A DNA stretch of 64,000 nucleotides from Arctopsyche grandis. Lineage: Eukaryota; Arthropoda; Insecta; Trichoptera; Hydropsychidae. Location of the stretch: positions 30,867,205 through 30,931,204 of the forward strand of contig NC_135361.1 of assembly GCF_051622035.1 (NCBI RefSeq), in the 5' to 3' direction. Positions 30,258 through 42,651 of the stretch are shown here, piece by piece. The notes beneath the pieces were generated by a model that was not told the origin of the DNA, ran no database searches, and saw only the letters and a program-made list of their open reading frames with translations. The position numbers and the translations under genes are program-made. Each line of letters starts with the position of its first letter. Position 1 is the stretch's first letter.

Positions 30258-30600
30258 ATACTAGTTATTTTACGCTGCTTCGCTCAGTATTTGTAATATA
30301 AACAGCGTAAACATGGCGAATCTAACAGTAACAAATAATTTGTTTTTTTATTAAATTTATTTGAATAGAAAAAAATATAATATTCAACCAATTGAACTGT
30401 CGTTATAGAAACTTTGTATTGCTTACGAAGTTCCCAACCAAAGATACTTACATACATATATACATACATACTAACATATAAAGTCTCTTATATAAGAAAT
30501 TATATATTAGATTTTTAATTAAATAAAGCTTCAGTTAATATTTTCTTTCTTTCATTTTCACAAAAATATATATATATACATATATATAAGTAAGAATACT
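30258..30600 (+). repeat. ACCCGGCTTC element, copy 4
   Basis: ATACTAGTTATTTTACGCTG, CTTCGCTCAGTATTTGTAAT, AAACATGGCGAATCTAACAG, then AACCAATTGAACTGTCGTTA. It is collinear with 3861-4150 and has the same tail. Confidence 0.65.
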
Positions 30601-30658
30601 CAGTAAAAGCGTTTTATAGAAGTAAAAACCTTTAAGTTATTTTTAAACATTTGAAGTA

Positions 30659-30805
<147 letters not shown>

Positions 30806-30839
30806 GAGATACAATACATCAAACACATTGAATATAACA

Positions 30840-32820
30840 TATCCGATGGAGATGTTAGGATAGCAATTTTGAAGCTGAAAGGGTCTGTTGGGCCTGACGG
30901 TGTGCCCCCTGACGTATTAAAGGCATGCTGTAATTCGCTCTTAGAGCCTCTTCAGTTTATTTTTAACCTTATTCTGGGTTCTGGTAATTATCCTGAAAAA
31001 TGGAAATTATCTAGAGTCATTCCCATTCATAAAAGTGGCTCTAAAAATGAGGTTGAAAATTACAGACCTATTGCTATCATCTCGGCTATTCCCAAAATTT
31101 TTGATAATATCCTTCACCGTTTGATTCTTTTGCAGTTCAAAAGATTGTTGTGTGATGAGCAGCATGGTTTTTCACCATGTCGTTCCACTACCACTAATCT
31201 TGCCTGCTTTTCATATTATACCATGTCTAAAGTTGACCGTGGACAACAAGTTGATGTAGCCTACTTTGACTTTCGAAAAGCATTTGATCTTGTCAACAAT
31301 GACGCTCTTATGATCAGATTAGCTGAAGTGGGCTTTTCTCCACGTCTTCTTAAACTCTTTGCTTCTTATCTTAGTGATAGGAAGCAATTTGTTAGATATG
31401 GTATTTATGAATCTCCTTCATTTTTTACGCGATCTGGTGTAACTCAGGGGTCCACCTTAGGCCCTTTACTATTTACAATAGTCATTAATAACCTCCCAAA
31501 AGTACTACGCAATGCTTCATGTCTCTTGTTTGCTGACGACGTTAAACTATTCTTTGCTGTTAAGGATGAGAGGCAAGCCTCTCTCCTTCAAGCTGATATT
31601 AACGCTGTTTTAGAGTTCAGTTCCAGTTTAGGGCTTGAACTGAATACTAGTAAATGTGCTATTATGAGTTATGGACGTGCGAATTCGCTCTATTGTCACG
31701 GATATTCCATTGGATCCGTATTGTTGAAGCGCGTGGAATCAATGGTCGACTTGGGTATCACTTTTGATCCTCAATTCACCTTTCACAACCACATCAAGAC
31801 AATCGCTGACGTTTCCATTCGTCGACTTGGATTTGTCTTGAGATATGCTAGATTATTCTCCAACCCCTTGTCTTCTCGCTTGCTTTTCAACTCACTTGTT
31901 AGAAGTAAGCTAGAGTATAATGCAATTGTGTGGAATCCGCATGAAGCAAACTACTCTCTTATTATAGAAAAAGTGCAAAAAGCATTTCTTCGTTTTCTTT
32001 ATAAGAAAGAGTATGGGTACTACCCATATCTCTATCCTACTCCTTTCCTTTTGGGCATGCTTGGGTATAATTCCCTTGAACTTCGGAGAAACTTCTCGTT
32101 AATTCGTTTCGTTCTCCAGCTATTGCGTGGTAATACGTCATGCCCGTTGTTGCTGGAACAGTTGGGACTTTATGTCCCTAATAATTATGTGCGTGGTAGA
32201 CATCATCATTTAATGGTTGTACCTGCTGCTCGCACAGTTCTTTTTCGAATGGCTCCTATTCCAAGAGCTATTCGACTTCTCAATGAAATCGTTGCTGCTG
32301 TCCCTGAATGTGATATTTTCCACCTTGGGGAGCGTAGATTGTCGGATATTATCTTAACATATTTATCTGGTAACCTGCGCTCATCATTACTTTCTTAATT
32401 TGAATGTGATGAATGAGTGGAATCTTAATCTACTCTCTTCCATTTGGACCTCGCTGTGATTTTATTTTTTATTCATATTTTGTTTTATTTTATTTTATTT
32501 TTTCTTTCTCTTTTGTACATTTTTATATACTATTTTAATTTTGCTCAGTGTAAACAAAGAATGGGATTTATGGATTTTATTTTTAATTTTTACACTTTTG
32601 TTATTTTTTTTCTCTCTGAATGAGGTATTATTTTCCTTTTGTTACTTTTTTTTATTATTTTATTTTACCATGTTTTCTGCTTTTGCTTTTTTCCTTTATT
32701 TACAGTATACTTGTTTTTATATCATGTTTTTATATCTTTTTCAAATGTAGGCCATTGTGGCGCATTAGGTTCTTCCTGTAATGCCACAATGGTCCAAAAC
32801 TATTAAATAAATAAATAAAT
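30840..32820 (+). mobile_element. CR1-like LINE, 5'-truncated (copy C)
   Basis: Begins near 30840 within the polymerase-linker part of ORF2 ([18 protein letters not shown]) and continues through an intact frame to 32398. A 3' untranslated region of about 400 bp follows, with the family hairpin (CCATTGTGGCGCA ... TGCCACAATGG) at about 32750-32792 and an AAAT tail. It is closely similar to copies A and B. The left boundary lies against the AT microsatellite; I could not fix a target duplication. Confidence 0.85.
30845..32398 (+). CDS. LINE ORF2 reverse transcriptase (partial, intact frame)
   Basis: About 517 residues of the reverse transcriptase and C-terminal region of the CR1-like family. 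Motifs in order: [84 protein letters not shown] (catalytic FADD), GLELNTSKC. The endonuclease is lost to 5' truncation, so it cannot move by itself. The open frame extends upstream into the microsatellite and flank (30797), which is not part of the element. It ends at TAA 32396-32398, followed by the 3' UTR. Confidence 0.83.
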   Translation, partial: DGDVRIAILKLKGSVGPDGVPPDVLKACCNSLLEPLQFIFNLILGSGNYPEKWKLSRVIPIHKSGSKNEVENYRPIAIISAIPKIFDNILHRLILLQFKRLLCDEQHGFSPCRSTTTNLACFSYYTMSKVDRGQQVDVAYFDFRKAFDLVNNDALMIRLAEVGFSPRLLKLFASYLSDRKQFVRYGIYESPSFFTRSGVTQGSTLGPLLFTIVINNLPKVLRNASCLLFADDVKLFFAVKDERQASLLQADINAVLEFSSSLGLELNTSKCAIMSYGRANSLYCHGYSIGSVLLKRVESMVDLGITFDPQFTFHNHIKTIADVSIRRLGFVLRYARLFSNPLSSRLLFNSLVRSKLEYNAIVWNPHEANYSLIIEKVQKAFLRFLYKKEYGYYPYLYPTPFLLGMLGYNSLELRRNFSLIRFVLQLLRGNTSCPLLLEQLGLYVPNNYVRGRHHHLMVVPAARTVLFRMAPIPRAIRLLNEIVAAVPECDIFHLGERRLSDIILTYLSGNLRSSLLS

Positions 32821-33023
32821 ATCCTTTCAAAATACATCAAGTTTTATAGGAAAATATGTATGCAAATAAAAATGCTCAAAACTAATAATAAATTTTCAAT
32901 TTTAATTATACATTTGGATTTATTAAAGTGATCCTCACTTTGTCAAACAATACAGATTTTTTTATATTTTATAATAAGTACATGTCTCCTGATGAAAGTA
33001 AATGGATATTTTTCAAAAGTTAT

Positions 33024-33977
33024 TCAAGAATTATTCGAATATTCAATATCCAAAGGTTGAGAGTTGATCAAATTTTCGAGGCCTTCATTTTGATTGTGTA
33101 ATTTTGCAAACTTTTCTTTTTCGATTTGTTTATACAAACTGTAAACACACACCCAGCAGTATGAACAAATTCCTGCAAATAAAATGATTCAGTTATAACT
33201 AATTTGCAAATCCTACATACATACATATGTTCATACAATAAATCATTTACACACCGACAATCGACAGACCAAACAATAAAATGATACATCCTAGGATAGT
33301 ATAGTTTCTACCCTGCATAAGATAATACACACCATAATATAACACGAGCCCATTAAAAGCTAAAATACCTAATACAGACACAATTAGCCATGGTAGCAAC
33401 AGCATCGTATTCGACTAAAATATAAATTGAATTAAAGGACATTGTAAATTAATAATTAATTGGATTATCGGCAAATAGTATAATATTTGATATATGAATA
33501 CCATACCACACGAATGGCGTAGATAAATGTTGCACTTGTTGTAATATGCAAAATAATAACCACACCATAAACAATAAGCAATCCCGAGATTCCTAAAATT
33601 GATAGATTAATATATAATATTTTGAATAGGTTAGAGTAGCTAAATTATCGAAATTAAATTAATTAGTTTACCTAAGATTTCATCTGTTCTTGCAAGTATA
33701 TATAAAAAATTTAATAAATGATAAACGGCAAACCCCTGTGAAAAGATTACATATATATTTTAGTATGCATTTTTTTTATTACATTTATATGTAATACATA
33801 TAATATGTAGATGCATTTATTTAATATATTTATATCAAACTTTATATAAAAAAAGAAACTTCAATCGATTAAATTAATATATAAATTAAACAATAAAGTG
33901 TTTACCAAACCCAGCCAGCCGATGATTAGACTTCCGGTCTTCAAATCAAAATATAAAAACTTCTTAAGGACGATCAT
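33024..33977 (-). CDS. Small four-pass membrane protein, LAPTM4/DUF4728-like (5 exons)
   Basis: Minus-strand exons in coding order: 33977-33906, 33735-33672, 33592-33507, 33414-33255 and 33172-33024, phases 0,1,0,1, all with GT..AG introns of 79-170 bp; 176 residues. It begins MIVLKKFLYFDLKTGSLIIG. The FxLKTGSLIIGWL segment entering the first span recalls the start of insect DUF4728 and LAPTM4-type four-transmembrane proteins (known to sit in endosomal/lysosomal or other membranes); this link is by eye. Further spans: GLLIVYGVVIILHITTSATF, LLLPWLIVSVLGILAF and YTILGCIILLFGLSIVG. A hydrophilic tail of about 35 residues ends the protein. It is the most compact, transposon-free member and a good reference for the family. 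Function unknown. Confidence 0.78.
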
Positions 33978-34130
33978 CTTGAATATTCTACCTATATAAT
34001 GAAAAAAAAAGCTGTTTACTCGTAATATTTCAATAAAAATCTTTAAACTAGTGGGTGTTTTGATATGAAACTCAATTTGAATTACACACTTCAATAGATT
34101 CGTCATATATTTACTTGATAATTGATAAAG

Positions 34131-34454
34131 ATTGAATGTGATGGTCTGGAAGATGAGTTAAGTAGAATGGCTCTATTCGAACTAAAAGTTTGTACTAAAA
34201 ATATGCATTCGTTGCACTTGTTGGAGGAGTTTTGTTACATTGTATTTGCAGGATCATATTCTCGACATATGATGCGATATATTTTGTACATAATCAACAT
34301 TTTTTTTTGTAGTGAAAGATGAAACCTTTCTTCGAATTTCTTCAGCAATATCTCAACTATCTATCGATGTTAAAATTCCCCGAACTGAAAAGTCGAAATT
34401 GCACAATGAAAATATTTGCAGACTGATTAAGAGAGCTGGATACCCGAAACCTTA
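34131..34454 (+). other. Possible coding exon remnants, unrecognised
   Basis: After a pyrimidine-rich acceptor TTTTTTTTGTAG at 34312, a phase-1 stretch reads ETFLRISSAISQLSIDVKIP, then [20 protein letters not shown], ending YPKP and TAA. A separate upstream open stretch (IECDGLEDELSRMALFELKV) is in another frame, and I found no good donor. The composition looks protein-like, but I do not recognise the family. Confidence 0.3.
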
Positions 34455-34515
34455 ATTTTGTTGCCGTTCCTTTTTTTGATATACATATATATTGAGTGAA
34501 TGTGACAATATATAT

Positions 34516-34627
<112 letters not shown>

Positions 34628-34766
34628 AGTAAATGCGACAGTTGCGCTTCGACCAGATAATACCTATTTTAAATCGACAAAATCGAGGTTTCGTATTCTC
34701 CAGTTTTCTCCTCCGAAACTGTACCAATTTTAAAATAAATTTCATCATCGGTATGTGAAAGATATT

Positions 34767-35086
34767 TTCTAAGTTTCTTCGTTGTAAAAATGAAAACTTC
34801 CAAAGATTTAGGTTCTGTTTTGGCAATTTTTATTATTATATTTTACGGTATGTTTTATTTATTTGTTTTTATTATTATTTATATGTGAAATAGGTTTTTA
34901 ATTATACATATATGTTATGTGATTTCAGCAATATATATTACATTTTGGATTATGTCGTATAAAATATCCTACGAAAACAATGGAGAACAAAGAAATAAAA
35001 ATAAAACGACCGTGGAAAATGAAAAACAAAATAAAACGACCGTGGAAAATGAAAAACAAAATAAACCTGACATTACAGTTAAATAA
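34767..35086 (+). pseudogene. Partial duplicate of membrane gene 2 (exons 4b-5)
   Basis: Carries the last part of exon 4 (from about LSFFVVKMKTSKDLGS), intron 4 and all of exon 5 including the double NKTTVENEKQ repeat, at offset 6672 from the parent. Exons 1-3 and the first part of exon 4 are missing, so it cannot make the full protein. The sequence is unchanged from the parent, so it is very young or an assembly duplicate. Confidence 0.88.
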
Positions 35087-36239
35087 GTTTATTGATTATA
35101 TAAAATGGTAAATTATTAGTAGTTAGAAAAAAATGAATATTTTTTCATTTTGATAATATTGTTTATTTTAATATTGGTAAAAAATATTGTCAAAATACTG
35201 TATATTATATTCAAATGAAAGATTAAATCTCAGAAAATTACCAATGTTCCACATCGTATTAAATATACGATATTTTTGTAATCTAGGAATAATTTTTAGG
35301 AACCAATTGATTAAAAAATATTTGACTTATACTTGAACGTAGATTTTGGGTAAACTATTCTTCGCTTAAAATTATGATGTTATTTTTTTTTAATATGATA
35401 CTTACTTATCTTCTTAAGTTAAGATAATATTTTATATTCAAATTTTACTCAATGTTTATAGTTCATATTTTATGTATAGGAATTTCTAATTTTTTGAAGA
35501 CAAATATGTAGTTAGTAATTATATAATATACTTAATTGCTACACTATAACTGTTTTATGAAATACGAAATGTGACTGACTAAGTTATTAATTCAATTTGT
35601 AGTAGTAAAATATTAAATCGGTATTAACTAAAATTTGTTTTATTTCATATCAAATTTATTAAGTTAAGACTCATTATGAAAGAATGGATTGATTGAAAAT
35701 CTGAAAATATAATGTGTTTGATAATATACATACATACATATACATATATATATACATATGTATGTACATAATTATGAATGTATGTACATAATTATTTGAT
35801 TATGCATCGAGTTCCATGGTAAAGTCGTACATATATACCTAACTACATATATAACAATATCTATTACATACATATATACCTATTTATTGAATTAACTATT
35901 ATATAAAACGAATCAGGGGCCATGTGAATAAATAATTCCAGACCCTATTACAAATTAAAAAAAATATAGACATATTTTTAATATGCGAAATATTTAACAG
36001 AACTATTAGATAAATACCTATATGTTGGTTGTTATTTTTAAAAATATAATATTATATTATATATAATAAAAATATTAAAGGATAGAAATATAATATTATA
36101 TGAGATGGCTGACACGGGTTCTTCGAGTAGTAGTGTAATTATAATTAAAGCAATAAAAAATCACAATCAATAGAAAAACATTTGACTATTGACTCCAATA
36201 CTCACATTTGGCACAGGATTACTATAAAAGCCAAAAATC
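34767..36239 (+). repeat. 1473-bp segmental duplication, right copy
   Basis: Same sequence as 28095-29567. The left edge falls inside exon 4 of membrane gene 2; the right edge is one base before the end of the 5' target duplication of the Jockey element. See the separate entry for the gene fragment it carries. Confidence 0.92.
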
Positions 36240-36250
36240 AGACCGCTCAG

Positions 36251-37369
36251 ATGGAGACCGAGTGGCAGTTTCCAAAACATACGGCAAAGAACGTGAAAGA
36301 TGTTGCTCCTGAATTTAAAATTCAGGAGAAAAACAAATTTGAAGGGCTCTTGGAAGTTTCCGATGTCCCCAGAAGCGGTGGAAGAATCCTGCCCATCATC
36401 ATGACAGCTACTGGCACTCACGGCAGCATGATCGAGTCGATCAAGAAGTTTATAAAAGACTTCACAATGACTTACATTGGTCAAAATAATGTCAAGATAC
36501 AATGTAAAAGTCTTGAAGACTTTAAAAAACTTCGGGATGGATTGACACCAGACCGACAATTCCATACCTTTTCCAGGAAGGAGGAAAAGGAAATAAAAAG
36601 TGTCGTACGTGGCTTGCCGAAATTGCCGGAAGCTGATATTAAAGATGACATCATCAGACAGGGATTCCCTGTAACCAAAGTCATACAGATGAAGACGAAG
36701 GAGCCTAGGAGCAACGCCACCGAGCTATACTTGGTGTTCTTCGAGCCATCGGTATCGGCAAAGAAGATTAAAGAAATCCGGTACATCTGTTACACAAAGG
36801 TCAGTGTCGTTAAATATACTAGTAAATCACAAAATATTACTCAATGTTTCAGATGCCAAGAATATGGACACGCTGCGAAAAACTGCAATCGGCAGGCCAA
36901 GTGCGTCAAATGTGCCGGCACTCACCTCACCGCACAATGCAATCAAGGAATAGTTACCCCTGCTGTCTGCTCAGGCTGTTCAGGATCTCACCCCGCTAAC
37001 TTCAAAGACTGTCCAAAAAGACAGAGCTATCTAAAAATGCTGGAATCGAGGAAGAATCGAGCATCAATTGTCAAAGCCAACCCTTGGAAACTCCCAGTGG
37101 CGCAGCCACAAAATATCCCGGTCGTTAACGATCATAACTTCCCAAAGCTACCGACCATTAAAACTCCTTCACCAAATATCCCAAATATCCCTAAAAAACC
37201 CCACCAACCAACCAATCCCAACATTCAACCAACAACAGACCTAACTTCCATGGCGTCTATGACGAAGATGTTGAAGATCCTCCAGGAGATTCGTGCCAAG
37301 GCCAGCGGTTGCACCGACAAACTAGAGCTGGCACTCATGCTTGTCGAATATCTCGATGTCTTTGATTAA
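36251..37369 (+). CDS. Jockey ORF1, gag-like protein with zinc knuckles
   Basis: 372 residues from ATG at 36251; the open frame extends upstream into flanking DNA, but this ATG is the first inside the element. ORF1 proteins bind element RNA and carry it in ribonucleoprotein particles. A PRE_C2HC-like region (VVRGLPKLPEADIKDDI..., about residues 118-175) precedes three cysteine knuckles at about residues 199-253: CFRCQEYGHAAKNC, CVKCAGTHLTAQC and CSGCSGSHPANFKDC. A Pro/Asn-rich linker follows. The stop overlaps the start of ORF2 by 14 nt, suggesting coupled re-initiation as in other Jockey elements. Intact frame. Confidence 0.9.
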   Translation: METEWQFPKHTAKNVKDVAPEFKIQEKNKFEGLLEVSDVPRSGGRILPIIMTATGTHGSMIESIKKFIKDFTMTYIGQNNVKIQCKSLEDFKKLRDGLTPDRQFHTFSRKEEKEIKSVVRGLPKLPEADIKDDIIRQGFPVTKVIQMKTKEPRSNATELYLVFFEPSVSAKKIKEIRYICYTKVSVVKYTSKSQNITQCFRCQEYGHAAKNCNRQAKCVKCAGTHLTAQCNQGIVTPAVCSGCSGSHPANFKDCPKRQSYLKMLESRKNRASIVKANPWKLPVAQPQNIPVVNDHNFPKLPTIKTPSPNIPNIPKKPHQPTNPNIQPTTDLTSMASMTKMLKILQEIRAKASGCTDKLELALMLVEYLDVFD

Positions 37370-40041
37370 CGGGAGGCGCCTGAACATTCTAGCTTGGAAT
37401 GCTCGTGGACTTAAGAATAAGATTGACGAACTAGAGTCGGCGATCGGTGAGTACTGTGTTGACATAGTTTTAATCTCCGAGACCTTCTTAAAACCTCATA
37501 TCCGTATTAACCTACCTAACTTTAACTGCTATCGCGAAGACCGAGAACAGCATGGAGGGGGAGTTGCCATTTTTATAAAATCGTCAATTAAACATTGTCG
37601 CGTAATAACCCCGCCACTAAAAAATTTAGAACTAACCGCCATCGAACTAACAATTAACAACACCCGTCACATAGTAGCATCCGCTTACAATCCTCCCCAA
37701 AAACGATTATTGGCATCCGATCTTAACAAAATATTTAACATTGGTAGTTCGGTAGTGGTAGCTGGTGACTTTAATGCCAAACATCCGTTATGGAGTTGCG
37801 TAAACACTGACCAACAAGGCACAACTCTTTTTAAATACATTCAACTAACAGATACAATCTTACTTCATCCGGATACATACACACACTATCCCACAAATAA
37901 CTCACAACCATCCACACTAGATCTTGTCCTCGTCAAGAACTGCCCAAAAATATCGACACCAAATGCCCTTCAAACCCTGTCGTCTGATCATCTCCCGATA
38001 ATCTTCTCAATCGACGGGAAACCCGAGGAAATCATCAAGCATAGTTGGGATTACGGGAGAGCTAACTGGCGAGAGTTAAAGTCGTATATAAATGACCAAA
38101 CCATTCTAACTTCTACCACACTCACAAACAAAACCGAAATCGACAGCTCCATAATACACCTAACGGAATCAATAACTCGATCCAAACACCTTCACATACC
38201 TAAGACACAATACATTGAACAAAAATTAGAGATAACTGACTTTGTTGCAAATCTAATTAAAAGTAAAAATAAACTCCGTAAAATTTGGCAAACATCAAAA
38301 AATCCAACATTGAAAACATTAATTAATAAGCTCACATATCAAATTAAAATTAGAATCAAAGAAATCAAAAATGAAGCTTGGTCTAAAAAATTAGAAAAAT
38401 TGAGCTCAGTTGATGGCTCTCTATGGAAATTAGCTAAAGCGATTCGCAGGACAAAAAACTCGATTCCTCCATTAGATGATGCAGGAATCTCAGTGACGCG
38501 TGATTGCGACAAAGCAGAACTATTATCAAAATCCTTCCAAAAACATCACACACTCACACAACATTACAATCACATACCAACGCATAATAAAGTCAACCGG
38601 TCCATTAAAATCATCACAAAAACTCCCACTAACAGTACTAAAAATATAAAATTGGTGCATCCGTGTGAAATCCAAAATATAATACGTAATTTAAAAAATA
38701 AAAAGGCACCTGGGCGAGATTCAATAGATAACATCACAATCAAACAACTTCCATTTAAAGCTTTAGTCTCACTATCTAAAATATTCAACGCATGTTTACT
38801 CACCGGGTATTTCCCAGAATACTGGAAAACAGCCAACGTAATTCCCATACTTAAGCCCGATAAAAGCTCAAAAAACCCGGCCAATTATCGACCCATTAGC
38901 TTACTTTGCACGCTTTCAAAAATTCTGGAAAAAATAATCTACACACGCTTAAGTCGTAAATAAGAAATTAATAAATGAACAATTTGGATTTCGCACTGGA
39001 CATTCCACGACCCAACAACTAACAAGACTAACTGAACACGTGACGAAGAACTTTAATATGAAGAGAAGTACCGGAATGGTATGTCTCGACATAGAAAAGG
39101 CCTTCGACACGGTTTGGCACGATGGACTCATTCATAAGCTCATTATTAACAAAATACCAAACTACCTAATTCTCATCATCAAATCGTACTTAACTCGTAG
39201 AAAGCTAGTGGTTAGCGTAAATAATGAATTATCGTCTCCAAAAATAATCGCAGCTGGCGTTCCGCAGGGGAGCTTGCTTGGCCCACTCTTGTTCTCCATA
39301 TATATAAATGACATACCTATTCCAAAAAACTGTCACATAGCCCTATATGCAGATGATACAGCTTGCTTCACAAGTAGCAAAAAACCAGACACTATTCTTA
39401 AAAATCTTGAATTTGCAATTAAAACAATGACTGAACACTTCACTAAGTGGAAAATTCAAATTAATCAAACCAAAACAGACGCCATATTCTTTAGTGTTAG
39501 AAAACATAAGCCAAGTTCAGATCTGAAAATCCCCTCTGGAGAAAGTCTGAAATGGCAGTCAGTAATAAAATATTTAGGAGTAACGTTTGATAAAAGAATG
39601 AGATGGGCACCTCACATTGAGGCAGCGAAATGCAAGGCGATGCGGGGTATATCCTCAATATATCCAATATTTAATCGCCATAGTTCTTTATCAACGCTAA
39701 ATAAAATAAAATTATATCGCGCGCTCATATTACCATTATTAACCTATGCTTCACCTGTATGGAATAACGCCTCGAATACTAACCTTTCCAAGCTCCAAGT
39801 AATACAAAATAAATCCCTTAAAATAATTTATAATACACCCATATATACTAACCTGAAAAAACTGCATGCTATATATAATATTCCGTTTGTTACAGACATT
39901 ACTAACAAACTAACCAGTAGATTCTATGAAAGAATCACTAATAACCATACTAACACACTTGTGAAGAGTCTCGGTGATTACAATAAAATGTCTATACCCT
40001 TCAGGTATAAACACAGATTACCTAAACACAATCTGCTTTAG
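37356..40041 (+). pseudogene. Jockey ORF2, endonuclease plus reverse transcriptase, one frameshift
   Basis: From ATG 37356: an AP-type endonuclease at about residues 1-225 (ILAWNARGLKNK, ISETFL, VAGDFNAKHPLW, SSDHLPIIF), then the polymerase starting KKAPGRDSIDN and NYRPISLLCTLSKILEKI. At about 38955-38965 the frame ends in a stop, and the protein continues in the +1 frame from NEQFGFRTGHST through CLDIEKAFDTVWHDGL, AGVPQGSLLGPLLF and LYADDTACF (YADD active site) to the stop at 40039-40041. The shift is explained by about four extra bases. All other motifs are present. ORF2 cuts target DNA and copies the element RNA at the nick; this copy would be inactive unless the shift is an assembly error. 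Confidence 0.9.
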
Positions 40042-40316
40042 GTCATCGACTTTAGATAGTCTTTAATTAATATTATGTATAAGATGTATTATGAACATTT
40101 ATAAGGATTGTAAATAGGTTTTTGAGCTCTTTTTCCTATTATGCTTTAGATTAACATTAGAATAATATAATACTGTGATTACTAACCAAATTAAATTAAA
40201 ATTGTAAAATAGAAAATGATCAGTAGATCAGTAGCTATTAAAATAGATATAAGATGTATTGTGAACATAATTTCGTAATAATAAAAAGCATTTAAAAATC
40301 AAAAAATCAAAAATCA

Positions 40317-40683
40317 TTGAAAAAAATAATATTTTAAAGAAAATATATAGAAGTTATTGTTTGATTATATTTTATAGTTGCCGAATCTGATAAAAGCTTA
40401 TTTATTATATAAATCAACACTAATGGCGTATAAAGCCTTTCGTTTTGTATTTAATAGTAGATACTAATTTATTAAAGTGATAAAAGCATTTAAATTTTGT
40501 AATGTCAAATATTGTCAACGATTTACTAAATACATATGATTTGAAAATTTTGATAAACAGTTTTTCATATTTTTATTAATCATTATTTTATATGGTTATT
40601 GTGTTTTAATCGACAGAGGTTACTAGTTTTTTATAGACAGTGATTAATTTCTCTATAATATTAATAAGCACTTCTTATTTTCT
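40317..40683. other. AT-rich spacer, nothing recognised
   Basis: Non-coding AT-rich sequence between the Jockey element and the palindrome. Confidence 0.45.
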
Positions 40684-42651
40684 GCGTACGGACCAAACCA
40701 ACGACGATTTTGGTCCAACGTTTTAACCAGCAGGATAAAACCAGTAGCGTACAAAATATCGAAATAAAAATTAAATTAAAAAATTGAAATTAAATATCAA
40801 AATTAAAACTATTATTATTATATTAAAATTAAATTCAAATATCAAAATAAAATTATAATCAATATATTAAAATTAAAATTAAATATTGAAAGTTAAAACA
40901 GAACATGCCCAATTTAAATAAATTTTCGAGATTGACCTAAAATTAGATCATCAACAATCACATACAGGTAATCCTCGACTTTTTTTTGTCGAAGATGTTT
41001 TGACTTACGAAGATACGCACTAAGATCGAAAAAAAAATCAAAGAATTATTATTTTTACTTCCCCGTAATGCGCAGTTACTGAGAATATCTGATGTATTAG
41101 TATGGGTGACCGAGCGATGATCGCAATCCGGAGCGTTGTCGGTCTATCAATCGAATTTTTTTTAGTCTTCAATTGTTTCTCTCGTCGAAATAAATCAATT
41201 AATTAAATCATTTCAGAGGTAAATTTTATCGGATAATGTCTTCAATTGTTTCTCTCGTTGAAATAAATCAAATAATTAAATCCATCTCAGAGGTAAAATT
41301 TATCGGATAATGTGTGATTATTAATTTTAATTCGACGAAAGAAAAAAAAACCCTTTGACAAATCACCGACATTTTTTTTGTTAAATATTTCATCGACGGC
41401 GGAAACACAGTAGTATATCGTGACGACTAATAAGAAACAATAACAAGGTTTTTTATTTTCGCTCGTAATTATAATATTTCTCTGGTTGTAATGCGTATCG
41501 TCGTAATTCAAAACATTGTTGCAATTCAAAACATCAACGATGATCTAATTTTAGCTCAATCTCGCTCGTTAGCTTAATTTTGATATTTAATTTCAATTTT
41601 TTAATTTAATTTTTATTTCGATATTTTGTACGCTACTGGTTTTAAAAGTTGGCCCAAAATCGTCGTTGGTTTGGTGCGTACGGACCATTATGGTGCTTAC
41701 GGACTAAACCAACGACGATTTTGGGCCAACTTTTTTAATCAGCAGGATAAAACCAGTAGCGTACAAAATATTGAAATAAAAATTAAATTAAAAAATTGAA
41801 ATTAAATATCAAAATTAAGCTAAAGAGCGAGATTGAGCTAAAATTAGATCATCGTTGATGTTTTGAATTACAACAATGTTTTGAATTACGACGATACGCT
41901 TTTAAAACCAAAGAAGTATTATAATTTCTCTGCTTACGAGCGAAAAAAAATCTTGATATAATTTTTTAAAGTCGTCACGATATGTTACTGTATTTCGACG
42001 TCGATGATCGATAAAAAAAAACAATTCATAAAAAAACGCGGTGTCGGTTGTCGGTGATTTGTCAAAGGGTTTTTTTTTCTGTCGTCGAAATAAAATTAAT
42101 AATCACACATTATCCGATAAATTTTACCTCTGAAATGATTTAATTACTTGATTTATTTCGACGAGAGAAACAATTGAAGAATAAAAAAATCCGTTTTATG
42201 TGACCGACAACACCCCGGGTCAGCAAAAATCGTTGGATCACCCATACTAATACATGATATATTCTCAGTAACTGTGCTTTACGGGGAAGTAAAAATAATA
42301 ATTCTTTGATTTTTTTTCGATCTAAGTGCGTATCTTCGTAAGTCAAAACATCTTAAGTCGAGGATTACCTGTATGTGATTGTTGATGATCTAATTTTAGG
42401 GCAATCTCGAAAATTTATTTAAATTGTGCATGTTCTGTTTTAACTTTCAATATTTAATTTTATTTTTAATATAATGATTATAATTTTATTTTGATACTTG
42501 AATTTAATTTTAATATAATAATAATAGTTTTAATTTTGATATTTAATTTCAATTTTTAAATTTAATTTTTATTTCGATATTTTGTACGCTACTGGTTTTA
42601 AAAGTTGGCCTGTGGGCCGTTCGTTGGCTTGGTGCGTACGCACCATTACGC
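40684..42651. repeat. Two-kilobase palindrome (head-to-head element)
   Basis: The left end TGCGTACGGACCAAACCAAC and right end GTTGGCTTGGTGCGTACGCA are inverted. The arms, about 1.0 kb each, mirror one another around a centre at 41689 (ACCAT-T-ATGGT). Landmarks found once per arm in opposite orientation: ATCACATACAGGTAATCCTC, ACTTCCCCGTAATGCGCAG, TTATCGGATAATGTGTGATT, AAAACCAGTAGCGTACAAAA. The end motif also flanks the centre on both sides, so each arm itself has inverted ends. No protein-coding frame fits. No target duplication fixed. Confidence 0.88.

Larger units (their letters stand above)
36241..40307 (+). mobile_element. Jockey-type LINE, nearly complete
   Basis: Flanked by the 9-bp target duplication CAAAAATCA (36232-36240 and 40308-40316). 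Two ORFs (gag-like ORF1, endonuclease/reverse-transcriptase ORF2), a short 3' UTR and an AAAAATC/A-rich end. Only about 10 nt precede the ORF1 ATG, so it may lack some 5' UTR. One frame change near 38960 breaks ORF2. Truncated relatives with the same 3' end are at 12290-12539 and 59626-59892. Confidence 0.92.

Noticed and set aside
30820-32845. Target duplication AATACATCAA around LINE copy C
   Set aside because: The phrase occurs on both sides, but not directly at the tail end (about 10 bp of unexplained sequence intervene), so it may be chance.
38570-39131. Minus-strand open frames in the Jockey element
   Set aside because: Shadows of ORF2; no independent motifs.
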